Below the pieces are notes generated by a model. It was given only the letters and a program-made list of their open reading frames with translations, did not search any database and was not told the origin of the DNA. The position numbers and the translations under genes were made by a program. Source: Phyllobacteriaceae bacterium (lineage in GTDB: Bacteria; Pseudomonadota; Alphaproteobacteria; Rhizobiales; Devosiaceae). Taken from it: a stretch of 5,487 bases of DNA. This document shows positions 4,924 through 5,487 of the stretch, piece by piece. The stretch spans positions 1 to 5,487 of the forward strand of contig JAAZLP010000272.1 in assembly GCA_012799265.1 (NCBI GenBank). Reading direction: 5' to 3'. Every line of letters starts with the position of its first letter. The stretch's first letter is position 1.

Positions 4924-5487
4924 ATGACAAAGACTTATCTGAAGGCCGCTCTCGCCCTCGCCGTCAGCATGACGACGCTGATGAGCGTTGCGCATGCCCA
5001 GGGTGTTCGTGAGAACTATGCCCCGGTCACCAATGACATGGTGCTCAACCCGCCGGCCGAAGAATGGCTGAGCTGGCGCCGCACCATCGACAACCAGGGC
5101 TTCAGCCCGCTGGAGCAGATCAACCGTGACACGGTCAAGGATCTGGAACTGGCTTGGGCATGGCCGATGGCTGACGTTGGCCTCCAGGAAACCGCGCCGC
5201 TCATGCATGACGGCGTGCTGTTCCTGCAGACGAACAACAACATCGTTCAGGCTCTCGACGCCAAGACCGGCGACCTGATCTGGGAATACCGTCCGGCCCT
5301 GCACAAGGTGCCGGCTGAGTGGGGCTACCAGCTCTACCAGTCCCGTCGTCAGAAGAACTCCATCGCGCTCTACGGCGACAAGGTGATCCTGACCACGGTC
5401 GACGCCAAGATCGTGGCGCTCGAGGCGGCAACCGGCAAGGTTGTGTGGGACGTGCAGGCCTTCGACGCCAATGCGGGCTATTCCTAC
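4924..5487 (+). CDS. PQQ-dependent alcohol dehydrogenase, methanol/ethanol family (5' part, continues past window)
   Basis: These are the first 188 residues of a periplasmic quinoprotein that oxidises an alcohol with PQQ; family members are about 550-620 residues. The signal peptide (1-25) ends in AHA before QGVRENY. The mature N-terminus has the family pattern WLSWRRTIDNQGFSPLEQIN (48-67), then LAWAWPM, and QETAPLMHDGVLFL (88-101), whose Glu89 aligns with the PQQ-contacting Glu of methanol dehydrogenase. Two propeller tryptophan-docking motifs are visible: ALDAKTGDLIWEY (110-122) and ALEAATGKVVWDV (165-177). Unusually, there is no Cys in the visible protein: where relatives have CCDxVNRG, this one reads QSRRQKNS (139-146), so the vicinal disulfide and nearby Arg appear replaced. 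The catalytic Asp and metal ligands, which would tell calcium from lanthanide use, lie beyond the edge. Substrate is unknown; a Devosia DepA-like xenobiotic alcohol oxidase is one speculative option. Confidence 0.92.
   Translation, partial: MTKTYLKAALALAVSMTTLMSVAHAQGVRENYAPVTNDMVLNPPAEEWLSWRRTIDNQGFSPLEQINRDTVKDLELAWAWPMADVGLQETAPLMHDGVLFLQTNNNIVQALDAKTGDLIWEYRPALHKVPAEWGYQLYQSRRQKNSIALYGDKVILTTVDAKIVALEAATGKVVWDVQAFDANAGYSY

Noticed and set aside
4825..5304. Antisense open frame of 159 codons across the start of the PQQ dehydrogenase
   Set aside because: The + strand there has a clear signal peptide and quinoprotein motifs; the antisense product has no recognisable domain.
1..5487. Insertion sequences, tRNA or rRNA genes, CRISPR arrays, phage genes
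   Set aside because: I saw no transposase, terminal repeats with target duplications, tRNA-like cloverleaf or spaced direct repeats.

Overview
The window is G+C-rich, densely coding and transcribed entirely on the + strand. It reads like an alphaproteobacterial genome, probably Hyphomicrobiales and possibly a Devosia-like lineage. That placement is inferred from codon usage, short or overlapping gene junctions and the overall protein style; no rRNA or other taxonomic marker is present.

Region 1 (2-1376) holds the 3' end of an aldehyde dehydrogenase gene of the succinate-semialdehyde dehydrogenase type. Ten bases later comes a 272-residue alpha/beta-hydrolase with HGGYW and GHSAG motifs (kynurenine formamidase/esterase-like). 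The two look like one small operon. Region 2 (1377-1568) is a non-coding gap that should contain the promoter of the next unit, but no convincing promoter stands out.

Region 3 (1569-4200) is a tightly coupled three-gene unit with ATGA overlaps at both junctions. It encodes a DrrA-like ABC ATPase with a C-terminal extension, an ABC-2 type (normally export) permease, and a family-3/MoxJ-like periplasmic binding protein. Region 4 (4201-4342) is a 142-base, relatively A+T-rich gap with a hairpin just after the binding-protein stop, a possible sigma70-like promoter and two further hairpins. Region 5 (4343-5487) encodes a secreted mono-haem cytochrome c and the N-terminal 188 residues of a secreted PQQ-dependent alcohol dehydrogenase of the methanol/ethanol family, which runs off the right edge.

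Together the genes suggest a periplasmic alcohol-oxidation module. The quinoprotein would oxidise an alcohol and pass electrons to the cytochrome c. The MoxJ-like protein and ABC transporter would support enzyme maturation, or cofactor or substrate handling. The aldehyde dehydrogenase and hydrolase could process products in the cytoplasm. The substrate cannot be read from the sequence.

The most notable points are: (a) an importer-style binding protein translationally coupled to an exporter-style ABC pair; (b) a quinoprotein lacking the vicinal Cys-Cys pair, and apparently the nearby PQQ-contacting Arg, that typify its family; and (c) possible RNA switches in the leaders of the cytochrome and dehydrogenase genes, including a CCTCC tract that can pair with the dehydrogenase Shine-Dalgarno sequence.
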